A stretch of 5,433 nucleotides of DNA from Clostridiales bacterium UBA1446 (GCA_002329245.1 DCTG01000185.1:772-6204); one strand, 5' to 3'. Shown: positions 1-5,410, numbered from the stretch's first letter. A program made the numbers and translations. Notes: a model not told the origin generated them from the letters alone.

Positions 1-385
1 TCGAAAGCCGGAGGACTCCCTGCGCATCAAGACGCAGACCAGCGTGTTCAGCCTCCCTTACGGGAAAATTGAATTTATAGAGGTCATCGCGAAAAAGCTC
101 TATTTCTACCTGACGGACGGCAGAATTCGGGAGGTTCCCGGGAGCTTGGCCGAATTTGAACAGGCGCTTCTGAGCAGGCCCGGTTTTTTGAAGGTGCATC
201 GCTCCTATCTTGTGAATCTGCAGTGGGTGCAGGAGCTGCGTCCGGGAGAGCTTGTCACCGCGTCGGGACGGCGCGTGCCCGTATCCAGAACGGCCTACCC
301 TCAGGTCCGAACGGCCTATACGCAGTTTTTGTTTTCCGAGGCGGAGGATCTTGCTCAGAGCAAAGGAGGCGGATTATTATGTTAG
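1..385 (+). CDS. LytTR-family response regulator, C-terminal part (5' truncated by window edge)
   Basis: The open frame runs in from the window edge (first full codon at base 2) with no credible start, so this is the 3' end of a longer gene. The visible ~127 residues are a LytTR DNA-binding domain: a strand with IEFIEV, then YFYLTDGR, a SLAEFEQAL helix, the hallmark FLKVHRSYLVN, and a final SGRRVPVSR. Known LytTR proteins of this layout (AgrA, VirR, LytR types) carry an N-terminal receiver domain that is phosphorylated by a partner kinase and bind direct repeats upstream of target promoters. The receiver domain would lie outside the window and is inferred. The stop codon overlaps the start of the kinase gene by 7 bases, which points to translational coupling and one operon. 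A GTG at base 44 is internal to the domain and is not a start. Confidence 0.9.
   Translation, partial: RKPEDSLRIKTQTSVFSLPYGKIEFIEVIAKKLYFYLTDGRIREVPGSLAEFEQALLSRPGFLKVHRSYLVNLQWVQELRPGELVTASGRRVPVSRTAYPQVRTAYTQFLFSEAEDLAQSKGGGLLC
362..369 (+). promoter_or_regulatory. Ribosome binding site deciding the kinase start
   Basis: AAAGGAGG lies inside the end of the LytTR gene, 9 bases before the ATG at 379. It fixes the start of the kinase there. The frame is open much further upstream (from 223) but that part only re-reads the LytTR gene in another frame. Confidence 0.85.
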
Positions 386-1662
386 AAACCTCCTTAGGTC
401 TCATACGATTCGGTTTTTCCCTGCTCTTTGGCGTTGCACTCACGGTCAGTTTCGCAGGTATCAGGAATACGCGGAAGAACAATCTTGCCGTTGGCTGCGC
501 CTGCGTGATTCTTTTGATTGTGCAGACCGGCAGCTGGTGGTTTTATGGCATTGATCTGACGTCGAAACTATATCCGCTGATTATCCATCTGCCGATGACA
601 CTGTTTCTCACCCTGTACCTGAAACGCCCCTTGCTCCTATCCGCCGTAAGCGTGCTGTCCGCCTACCTTTGCTGTCAGGCTCCGCGCTGGATCGGTTTCC
701 TTGCGGGCGCTGTCTTTGGCAGAAGGCTCGCGGACCACATCTTTTATATCGCGGCCGTTTTGGTAGCCTATTATTTTTTGTCAAGATATGTGTCCGGGTC
801 CGTCCGGGAGCTGATGGAGAAATCCGTGAAATCCTGCCTGCTATTAGGGGCCGTACCATTTTTCTACTACCTATTCGATTATTTTACCACCATCTACACC
901 GACGTGCTTTACAGAGGCGCGGAATGGGCGGTTCAGTTCATGCCCTCGACGGTATCCATTTTTTACTTTGTGTTTCTCATCCTCTACTACGCGGAAACGC
1001 AAAAGCAGGCGGCCGCGCAGAGAGAACGGGACATGCTCGCGGCGCAGCTTCAGCTGGCGAAAACAGAATTTGCCACGCTCCGGCAATTGCAGGAATGCAC
1101 AAACGTGTATCGCCACGATATGAGGCATCATTTCTCCTATCTGCAGGGCCTGGCATCCAAAGGGCGCTTAGAGGAGATCAAAGAGTACCTGAAAACTGCG
1201 CAGTCCGATATGGACGCAATCACTCCGGTGCGTTTTTGCGAAAATGAAACGGCTAATTTGATTTTTTCCGCCTTTTCCAACCGAGCGGAGCAAGTGGGCG
1301 TTCTTCTTTCGGTGGACGCGAAGCTGCCGGATGAAATCCCCCTGAGCGATACCGAATTTTGCTCGCTGCTTTCAAACAGCCTTGAAAACGCCATCACTGC
1401 TGCGGCTGCCTGTCCCGATTCGGAGCGCAGGACCGTCTCCGCCAAGGCCACGGTACATAAGGCAAAACTGCTGATTTTAATCCGGAATCCTTTTGTGGGA
1501 GAAGTCAAAATGAAAGGCGAGCTCCCCCAATCGCACTTCGAGAACCACGGCTACGGAACGCGCAGTATCGTTTCTATCGCGGAAGGACACGGCGGACAGG
1601 CGATTTTCAACGCCGAGGACGGCGTGTTCACTCTGAAAATCATGCTGCCGCTTGGGCAATAG
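379..1662 (+). CDS. AgrC-like GHKL sensor histidine kinase
   Basis: A 427-residue membrane sensor kinase, partner of the LytTR regulator encoded just upstream. The N-terminal half is very hydrophobic, with about six or seven membrane segments (roughly residues 5-26, 37-56, 64-80, 84-105, 118-136, 151-170, 185-205) and no extracytoplasmic domain of note, as in AgrC-type receptors. A linker rich in A, Q and E (about 206-238) looks helical. The kinase core follows: H box YRHDMRHH with likely phosphoacceptor His246, N box LLSNSLENAI (Asn333, Asn337), and G boxes GYGTRSI (391-397) and GHGG (403-406). All key residues are present, so it should be active. The ligand cannot be read from sequence. Relatives sense autoinducer peptides or cell-envelope stress, and no agrB/agrD-like gene is in the window, although the operon continues to the left. 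The gene ends directly at a palindromic repeat. Confidence 0.92.
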   Translation: MLETSLGLIRFGFSLLFGVALTVSFAGIRNTRKNNLAVGCACVILLIVQTGSWWFYGIDLTSKLYPLIIHLPMTLFLTLYLKRPLLLSAVSVLSAYLCCQAPRWIGFLAGAVFGRRLADHIFYIAAVLVAYYFLSRYVSGSVRELMEKSVKSCLLLGAVPFFYYLFDYFTTIYTDVLYRGAEWAVQFMPSTVSIFYFVFLILYYAETQKQAAAQRERDMLAAQLQLAKTEFATLRQLQECTNVYRHDMRHHFSYLQGLASKGRLEEIKEYLKTAQSDMDAITPVRFCENETANLIFSAFSNRAEQVGVLLSVDAKLPDEIPLSDTEFCSLLSNSLENAITAAAACPDSERRTVSAKATVHKAKLLILIRNPFVGEVKMKGELPQSHFENHGYGTRSIVSIAEGHGGQAIFNAEDGVFTLKIMLPLGQ

Positions 1663-1728
1663 ACACAGGCAGAAACAGGGACGGTTTTCATGTCTATGGT
1701 TTGAGACATGAAAACCGTCCCTGTTTTC
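1661..1728. repeat. Palindromic repeat, copy A (long hairpin, possible bidirectional terminator)
   Basis: Two 23-base arms (1673-1695 and 1704-1726) are perfect reverse complements around an 8-base loop. The arm reads outward-in as AAACAGGGACGG, then TTTTCATGTCT. An AGACACAGG flank starts inside the kinase stop codon. The right arm runs into TTTTCTA. The core GGGACGGTTTTC.TGTC matches copy B at 2174-2226. Two converging genes (kinase + and csaA -) end on either side, so the hairpin is well placed to terminate both, though the T runs are short. From memory, similar GGGACGG palindromes are dispersed in clostridial genomes. Confidence 0.85.
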
Positions 1729-1820
1729 TAAATCTATACTCGAAGCGCTGCATTCTTATTATTCTTGCCTTTGCTCAGACGCGGATTGAGCTGGTTTTAG
1801 GATGAAGCTTATTAAAAGGA

Positions 1821-2150
1821 TTATCCCAATTTGTCGCCGTTTTTAACGCGCTGTTCCGGCTGAATCAACACTACCCCCTGAGCGGAATAGGTTCCCAACA
1901 CCAAAACCTCAGACATAAAATCCGCAATTTGTCTCGGCGGAAAGTTTACCACGCCTAAAACCTGTTTGCCGATCAGTTCCTTCCTGTCATAACATTCGGT
2001 AATTTGGGCGCTTGATTTCATTACGCCGATTTCCTCACCAAAATCAATCCAAAGCTTATAAGCAGGCTTTTTTGCTTTTTCAAAAATCTCCGCTTGAATG
2101 ATTTCTCCGACTCTAATATCCAATTTCATAAAATCTTCAAAAACAGCCAT
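1821..2150 (-). CDS. csaA: CsaA, tRNA-binding-domain protein / export-related chaperone
   Basis: A 109-residue protein, essentially the length of B. subtilis CsaA, with family motifs along its whole length: a MAVFEDFMKLDIRVGEI start, KLWIDFG (32-38), SSAQIT (46-51), NFPPRQIA (69-76) and SEVLVLG (80-86), ending in NGDKLG. The fold is the OB-type tRNA-binding domain (Trbp111/EMAP-like) and known CsaA is a homodimer. In B. subtilis it has been described as a chaperone able to suppress E. coli secretion defects, and the domain can bind tRNA-like RNA; the physiological role is unsettled. The start at 2150 is chosen because TTAGGAG sits 8 bases upstream and the protein then matches CsaA from residue 1. 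A GTG at 2180 would add ten unrelated residues and run into the palindrome. The gene lies between repeat copies A and B and converges on the kinase gene. Confidence 0.93.
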   Translation of the reverse strand: MAVFEDFMKLDIRVGEIIQAEIFEKAKKPAYKLWIDFGEEIGVMKSSAQITECYDRKELIGKQVLGVVNFPPRQIADFMSEVLVLGTYSAQGVVLIQPEQRVKNGDKLG

Positions 2151-2173
2151 GCAACTTTCTCCTAAACAGAATA

Positions 2174-2226
2174 AAGACACAGGACGGCTCTCCTGTCGTA
2201 TTAAGACGGGAGAGCCGTCCCCTTAT
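2174..2226. repeat. Palindromic repeat, copy B (hairpin in the MCP-csaA gap)
   Basis: Arms of 16 bases at 2182-2197 and 2205-2220 pair with one G-T wobble around a 7-base loop. The arm is GGACGGCTCTCCTGTC and the outer flank AGACACAGG matches that of copy A. It sits 3 to 6 bases past the MCP stop and in the csaA leader, about 30 bases before the csaA start. On the - strand the stem is followed by a T-rich but interrupted stretch (TGTGTCTTTATTCTGTTT), so it could terminate MCP transcription or attenuate readthrough into csaA. Confidence 0.8.
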
Positions 2227-3633
2227 CTAAAAAACGGATATGCCCGAAAGGGTCATTTCCTTTGTAAATTCAATCAATTGATTGAATTTTTCAATAATCG
2301 CGTTTGAAAGCGCTTCCGCCTCACGGACCCCGGCGGCGGCGCGGTTTGCGTCATTTTTCTCAACGGAGTCGATGATCAGATCCCCCGTTTTATGCAAAGC
2401 GTGATGGAATTCCTCCACGCTTTCCCAAAGCTCCGTCAGCTGTTCGCCGGAGGGTTTGACGGCGTAATAAAAATGTCCGAAGCCGCATTTGTGTTCGTCC
2501 GTTTGAACCGGGACGACCTTCATCTCCTGCGCCATTCTTTTTACGTTCCCCATCCATGATTTATGGGCCGCGATTGCGTTTTGAACAGTTTCAATAAAGT
2601 CTTCGTTGGTAAGGCCGCAGATATTGCTGTGCACCATTTTTCCGGAAGCAACTGCCAAATTGTTGACCGTGTCTTCAATTTTACCGATGGCCATTGAAAT
2701 CTGGTTGATAGAACCGCTGATGTTTTTCAGCTCTTCCGCCGCCTGGGACATGTTCTGGAGATCGTTGTTGACGGTCTCAATGGCGGCTGCCGACTCCTGC
2801 AATGCGTCGTTAATCTCTTTGCTTCTCTTGGAAACCTCGGAAATGCGGCTTGTGATGCCACTTGTCGCAGCGGCGCTTGCCGCCACGGCTTCGGAAGCCG
2901 TTTCTATGCTTTCACTGACTCTGCCAATGGATTCAATTGCCTGCGAAACGCTGCTCTGACTTTTATTGGAGGCCGTATTCATTTCCACAAGCAGGTTGTC
3001 AATCGTAAGCGTCAGTTTTTTCGTTGTTTCGGACAAGAGCCTGATCTCCTCAGCCACGACGGCAAACCCTTTTCCGGCTTCTCCGGCCCGCGCCGCCTCA
3101 ATGGATGCGTTGAGAGACAGTAGCTTTGTCTGATCCGATATTTTATTGATGCCCTGAACCGCTTCGTTAATCTTTTGTATTACGTGCAGAAGATCGCCGA
3201 CGCTTTGGCTCATGTTGTTGGAGTAGCTCAGCATCTCGCTGTTTTCCGCTTCAATGCTCTGGATAATCTCGTTGGTTTTCTCCGTGTTCTGATTCAGCAG
3301 TTCGGCTTCCTCGGAAATTCGGCTAATCGCTTCGGACAATTCGGTATTGGCATCAATTACATGGCCGGTAGAAATGGAAATTTCCTCGGAGGAGGAGGCA
3401 ACCTCTGAAAACATTCTGCTTAAATGATCGGATGAGTCGTTAATCTTACCGCCGAAAAAGGAGAGCCTGAGGTCAAAGTCGCTGACCATCGTCGCTATCT
3501 GAAATACGCCCTTAAAAATCTGCGCCGCTTCTTTGTTTTCTTCTTTGACGTTTAATAGTTTTTTAGACGATTTTTTCCGGATGCCGGATTTTTGTTTTCT
3601 CCCTCGCCCGTTCAAAATAGACATAAATATCAT
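2227..3633 (-). CDS. Soluble methyl-accepting chemotaxis protein with C-terminal CZB zinc-binding domain
   Basis: A 468-residue chemoreceptor with no membrane segment, so it should act in the cytoplasm. A very basic N-terminus (about residues 7-26) is followed by a long coiled-coil region and the MCP signalling hairpin, with its tip around residues 163-196: [18 protein letters not shown] and [10 protein letters not shown], which contact CheA and CheW. The C-terminus is a CZB (chemoreceptor zinc-binding) domain: AHKSW (His357), KCGFGHFYY (Cys383) and EFHHALH (His410, His414). This is the 3His/1Cys ligand set, with spacing like that of E. coli DgcZ. CZB domains bind zinc tightly and some sense hypochlorous acid through the cysteine. 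The start is either 3633 (GAGGA 10 bases upstream) or 3624 (GGAAG 9 bases upstream, 465 residues). The farther ATG at 3756 is rejected because it lies within the -35 box of the promoter. No other chemotaxis gene is in the window. Confidence 0.92.
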   Translation of the reverse strand: MIFMSILNGRGRKQKSGIRKKSSKKLLNVKEENKEAAQIFKGVFQIATMVSDFDLRLSFFGGKINDSSDHLSRMFSEVASSSEEISISTGHVIDANTELSEAISRISEEAELLNQNTEKTNEIIQSIEAENSEMLSYSNNMSQSVGDLLHVIQKINEAVQGINKISDQTKLLSLNASIEAARAGEAGKGFAVVAEEIRLLSETTKKLTLTIDNLLVEMNTASNKSQSSVSQAIESIGRVSESIETASEAVAASAAATSGITSRISEVSKRSKEINDALQESAAAIETVNNDLQNMSQAAEELKNISGSINQISMAIGKIEDTVNNLAVASGKMVHSNICGLTNEDFIETVQNAIAAHKSWMGNVKRMAQEMKVVPVQTDEHKCGFGHFYYAVKPSGEQLTELWESVEEFHHALHKTGDLIIDSVEKNDANRAAAGVREAEALSNAIIEKFNQLIEFTKEMTLSGISVF

Positions 3634-3670
3634 CTTCCTTCCATCCTCAGGTGCGTCCGTCCCGGAGCTG

Positions 3671-3704
3671 CCGAAAGCCGTGTCTCGGTCACTGCGCTTT
3701 CCGG
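3671..3704 (-). other. Stem-loop in the MCP mRNA leader
   Basis: Within the roughly 90-base leader between the predicted transcription start and the MCP start, CCGAAAGC (3671-3678) can pair with GCTTTCCGG (3696-3704) with one bulged base, and GTG/CAC extends the stem inside. It does not cover the ribosome binding site. It matches no riboswitch class I can recognise. Function unknown; it may be only a leader structure. Confidence 0.35.
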
Positions 3705-3731
3705 AACACCCAACAAATCCTATATATAGTT

Positions 3732-3759
3732 TTATCGGCAGTTTATTGACCAACATTTA
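3732..3759 (-). promoter_or_regulatory. Sigma-28 (SigD/FliA) type promoter of the chemoreceptor gene
   Basis: On the - strand a TAAA (3756-3759) is followed after 16 bases by GCCGATAA (3732-3739), which is the consensus -10 box of flagellar sigma factors (TAAA-N15-GCCGATAA/T). The spacing is one base longer than the most common value. Transcription would start near 3725, giving a leader of about 90 bases. This ties the receptor to the motility regulon and excludes any translation start above about 3725. Confidence 0.8.
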
Positions 3760-3850
3760 GTTGTTTAAAAGTTTTCTTTAAGGAAATTTTATGACTGAAG
3801 GGAAAGCTGACGGCCTGATGCGGATGGGGAATAGCGGAAATCATGAAACG
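3760..3850. other. Noncoding spacer upstream of the MCP promoter
   Basis: Between the MCP promoter and the terminator hairpin the sequence is AT-rich near 3757-3790 and then unremarkable. I see no second promoter with good boxes and no convincing gene. An open frame of 34 codons (3791-3895, +) crosses the terminator hairpin and has only a weak ribosome binding site. Confidence 0.5.
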
Positions 3851-3886
3851 AGGCGGGAACACTGCAGATCAGTGTTCCCGCCTTTT
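3851..3886. terminator. Intrinsic terminator hairpin, probably for the FUSC-like gene
   Basis: A perfect 14-base-pair stem (AGGCGGGAACACTG at 3851-3864 with 3870-3883) closes a 5-base loop. On the + strand it is followed by TTTT; on the - strand by TCGTTTC. The only gene that ends nearby is the - strand membrane protein gene, whose stop is about 110 bases before it. It insulates the MCP promoter from that gene. The weak T run on the - strand leaves some doubt about direction. Confidence 0.75.
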
Positions 3887-3995
3887 AACGCATGAGAATT
3901 CTTCATTTTATCTGGGCATAGTCGTCCCTCATCCTTGGAGCTGCGGCTGTTTTACGATACGGATGACTGCCGCGGCGACGGGCGGGACGAGCACC
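3887..3995. other. 3' untranslated stretch after the FUSC-like gene
   Basis: This is the region between the stop codon of the membrane protein gene and the terminator hairpin. Short open frames exist on the - strand (for example 22 codons from GTG at 3994) but none has a ribosome binding site or a recognisable product. I see nothing else in it. Confidence 0.4.
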
Positions 3996-4916
3996 TCAGT
4001 TTTTCTTGCGGTCCCGAATCCCGGACGCGAGCATCTCCGAGAGGTAATCGTAGGCGCTGAGCAGGTTTTCGAGGTGATAATTCAGTACCGCATTGTCCGT
4101 TTCCGAACACGGACGGTTCGCGAACCGGTCCGGCGAAACAGTCAGCCCTAAATGCTGCATGCGGCGGCAGTTTTCCTCGTTTGGAACGCCAAACGTATCC
4201 ATTGTGCAAAGCGCGGTAAGCTCGGACACCATTCGTTCCGCCAACTGCCGGCAGCCGCAGAGATACGCCTTGTCCAGGGCGTGCCGCTTCTTATGGAACA
4301 GGACCGGCTGCTGGAAAACGGCGAGTTCCACACGCAGCGCCTGCATGGTTTTATTGAGCGGGCTTATATCGGGGTATATCCCCCGAATTACGCAGGTCTC
4401 CACATGGGGCAGAATATCGGACTGGACAGCGCGAAGTCTTGCGATGACCGCAGAATAATTATTATACGGCTTAATCAGGGCGTTGACAATCAGTGCGATG
4501 AGAATACCCGCCAGCGTGTCGATGAGTCTCCATATAAAATACAGGAGCGGATCACCGCCGGTGACCAACAGGACGCAGGAAAAGGCAATGCAGGCCATGG
4601 TTACGGCAAATTGAGCCCCTATGAGATTGCAGAGGTAGATCAGCACGATTACGCCCAAACCAATCACGACCGGGTTCCGGTTCGGGTAAAGGAGCAGCAG
4701 CAGACAGCCCAAGATGGAGCCTATGAGAATTCCAACCATCTGCGCCCGAAAGGTATCGCGCGTTTCGTAAAGAGTCTTGTTCATGCCGAGAATTGCGCCA
4801 ATGGCCGCAAACATCGGCAGCTCGGCGTTATGCATCTGGGCAAACAAAACCGCAAGCGCAACGGCGATTCCTGTTTTTATTGTGCGCAGTCCGATGTAAT
4901 ATTTCCTTTTCTGCAA
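3996..4916 (-). CDS. FUSC / aromatic acid exporter (ArAE_1, YqjA-like) family membrane protein
   Basis: A 306-residue protein with a hydrophobic N-terminal half and a soluble C-terminal half, the layout of the ArAE_1/FUSC family. After the basic start (QKRKYYIGLRTIKTG) come about six membrane segments (roughly residues 14-27, 33-48, 60-77, 82-98, 100-119, 126-147). The loop after the second, NKTLYETRDTFRAQMVG, and the repeated AAIGAILG and GILIGSILG glycine patterns are typical. The region 150-300 is cytoplasmic and helical, as in the ArAE_1 C-terminal domain. Relatives of the AaeB/FUSC group are thought to export aromatic or other small compounds, but substrates of the Firmicutes proteins are mostly unknown. 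The start is TTG at 4916, because AAGGGG lies 7 bases upstream; an earlier TTG at 4937 has no ribosome binding site. It is transcribed alone, divergently from the small gene at 5243, and ends before the hairpin at 3851. Confidence 0.85.
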   Translation of the reverse strand: MQKRKYYIGLRTIKTGIAVALAVLFAQMHNAELPMFAAIGAILGMNKTLYETRDTFRAQMVGILIGSILGCLLLLLYPNRNPVVIGLGVIVLIYLCNLIGAQFAVTMACIAFSCVLLVTGGDPLLYFIWRLIDTLAGILIALIVNALIKPYNNYSAVIARLRAVQSDILPHVETCVIRGIYPDISPLNKTMQALRVELAVFQQPVLFHKKRHALDKAYLCGCRQLAERMVSELTALCTMDTFGVPNEENCRRMQHLGLTVSPDRFANRPCSETDNAVLNYHLENLLSAYDYLSEMLASGIRDRKKN

Positions 4917-4923
4917 AGCGATT

Positions 4924-4929
4924 CCCCTT
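4924..4929 (-). promoter_or_regulatory. Ribosome binding site selecting the TTG start at 4916
   Basis: AAGGGG on the - strand with a 7-base spacer to TTG (4914-4916). No comparable site precedes the in-frame TTG at 4937. Confidence 0.7.
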
Positions 4930-4984
4930 ATCAGCAATTCAAACGGCGGCCGGTATTCGGCAGCGCGACATACGACATATATCT

Positions 4985-5013
4985 ATTAAAAGCGATCTTT
5001 GCGCTTTCGTCAA
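4985..5013 (-). promoter_or_regulatory. Sigma-A promoter of the FUSC-like gene with an internal inverted repeat
   Basis: On the - strand TTGACG (5008-5013), a 17-base spacer and TTTAAT (4985-4990) each match the sigma-A consensus in five of six positions. Transcription would start near 4978 and give a leader of about 60 bases. A perfect inverted repeat, AAAGCG at 4989-4994 and CGCTTT at 5002-5007 with 7 bases between, fills the spacer and touches the -10 box. That is a good position for a repressor site. Confidence 0.7.
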
Positions 5014-5136
5014 CCAATCCAAAGAGAAAAATAGGAGTTCACCCTTCTTTTTTTGCAGCGTTTTCTCCTGTTTTCCGCATTTATTGTCCGAAATCTTGTA
5101 CATTTCGGAGTATTTTCCTGAACGCTTCAAAAGGCG
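5014..5136. other. Centre of the divergent regulatory region, with an 8-base dyad at 5087-5109
   Basis: No gene is visible here. The notable element is TCCGAAAT (5087-5094) and ATTTCGGA (5102-5109), perfect inverted copies 7 bases apart, centred at 5098. That centre is about 74 bases before the predicted start of the right-hand transcript, where an activator could bind. A second imperfect stem, AACGCTT and AGGCGTT (5121-5127, 5132-5138), overlaps the edge of the -35 box. The rest is T-rich without clear features. Confidence 0.5.
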
Positions 5137-5165
5137 TTGACAAAGACTATTCCATATGGCATAAT
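5137..5165 (+). promoter_or_regulatory. Near-consensus sigma-A promoter of the small gene
   Basis: A perfect TTGACA (5137-5142), a 17-base spacer and CATAAT (5160-5165, five of six) form the best vegetative promoter in the window. Transcription would start near 5172, about 70 bases before the TTG at 5243. Confidence 0.82.
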
Positions 5166-5173
5166 GCCTTAAA

Positions 5174-5209
5174 CCGCTGGCGGATGCGCTTGCATTCCAG
5201 GCGGCTTTT
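5174..5209 (+). other. Leader hairpin followed by a short T run
   Basis: Just after the predicted transcription start, CCGCTGG (5174-5180) pairs with CCAGGCGG (5197-5204) with one bulged base, and ATGC/GCAT (5184-5187, 5192-5195) forms an inner stem with loop GCTT. CTTTT follows at 5205-5209. It could be an attenuator or a stabilising 5' stem; the T run is short. No known riboswitch class is recognised. Confidence 0.4.
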
Positions 5210-5227
5210 CAGTCCCCGCGTTTACAG

Positions 5228-5233
5228 AGGAGG
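5228..5233 (+). promoter_or_regulatory. Consensus ribosome binding site of the small gene
   Basis: AGGAGG followed by TG, 9 bases before TTG at 5243. It is the strongest argument that this short frame is translated and that TTG is its start. Confidence 0.75.
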
Positions 5234-5242
5234 TGCGGAAGC

Positions 5243-5401
5243 TTGACCAAAATCAGAATTTTACCCTTCGGCACAAGCAGATTTTTGACTTATAAGAATA
5301 ATTATTATAAGGCTGTTGCCAGAGGCGACGAAAAAGCCGCGGATAAATGGAAAGAACGATACTGCGCCCTCATGGAGAAAAAGCCGCATAAGGCGGTATG
5401 A
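5243..5401 (+). CDS. Small basic hypothetical protein, 52 residues
   Basis: A short frame with a TTG start, a consensus AGGAGG site and a near-consensus promoter upstream. The product begins MTKIRILPFGTSRFLTYKN and is rich in Lys, Arg and Tyr, with a probable helix from about residue 18 (NNYYKAVARGDEKAADKW) to 46. It contains one Cys (41) and no signal peptide or membrane segment. I do not recognise the family. The amphipathic Lys-rich helix could suit an RNA- or protein-binding role, but that is only a guess. It is divergent from the FUSC-like gene, and the sequence after its stop (AGGGGCTTTT, then ATGAAGGA at the window end) may lead into another gene. Confidence rests on the expression signals, not on homology. 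Confidence 0.65.
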   Translation: MTKIRILPFGTSRFLTYKNNYYKAVARGDEKAADKWKERYCALMEKKPHKAV

Positions 5402-5410
5402 GGGGCTTTT
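5379..5410 (+). terminator. Possible weak terminator at the end of the small gene
   Basis: AAAAGCC (5379-5385) can pair with GGCTTTT (5404-5410) across the stop codon, leaving four T at the end. The loop of 18 bases is large and an alternative inner stem (CCGC/GCGG, 5384-5395) competes, so this is a weak candidate. If it does not terminate, the small gene may be the first of an operon that continues beyond the window. Confidence 0.25.

Noticed and set aside
223..378. N-terminal extension of the histidine kinase
   Set aside because: It re-reads the LytTR gene in another frame; a strong ribosome binding site places the start at 379.
2271..2284. Perfect 14-base palindrome CAATCAATTGATTG
   Set aside because: It falls within MCP codons for FNQLIEF; no neighbouring signal supports a binding site.
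3634..3725. Possible cyclic-di-GMP riboswitch in the MCP leader
   Set aside because: Such riboswitches do occur before chemotaxis genes, but the leader lacks the conserved GEMM core and tetraloop-receptor pattern; only a simple stem is seen.
3791..3895. 34-codon frame on the + strand after AAGGAAATTTT
   Set aside because: It runs through the perfect terminator hairpin at 3851-3883, has a weak ribosome binding site, no promoter of its own and no recognisable product.
4111..4131. Palindrome CGGTTCGCGAACCG with a GGACGG edge resembling the repeat family
   Set aside because: It lies inside the FUSC-like coding sequence (RFANRP), lacks the TGTC/GACA inner part and flanks of copies A and B, and is best taken as chance.
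4152..5246. 364-codon open frame on the + strand
   Set aside because: It is antisense to the FUSC-like gene and then crosses the divergent promoters. Its translation shows no domain and the opposite strand encodes a clear membrane protein with its own start signals.
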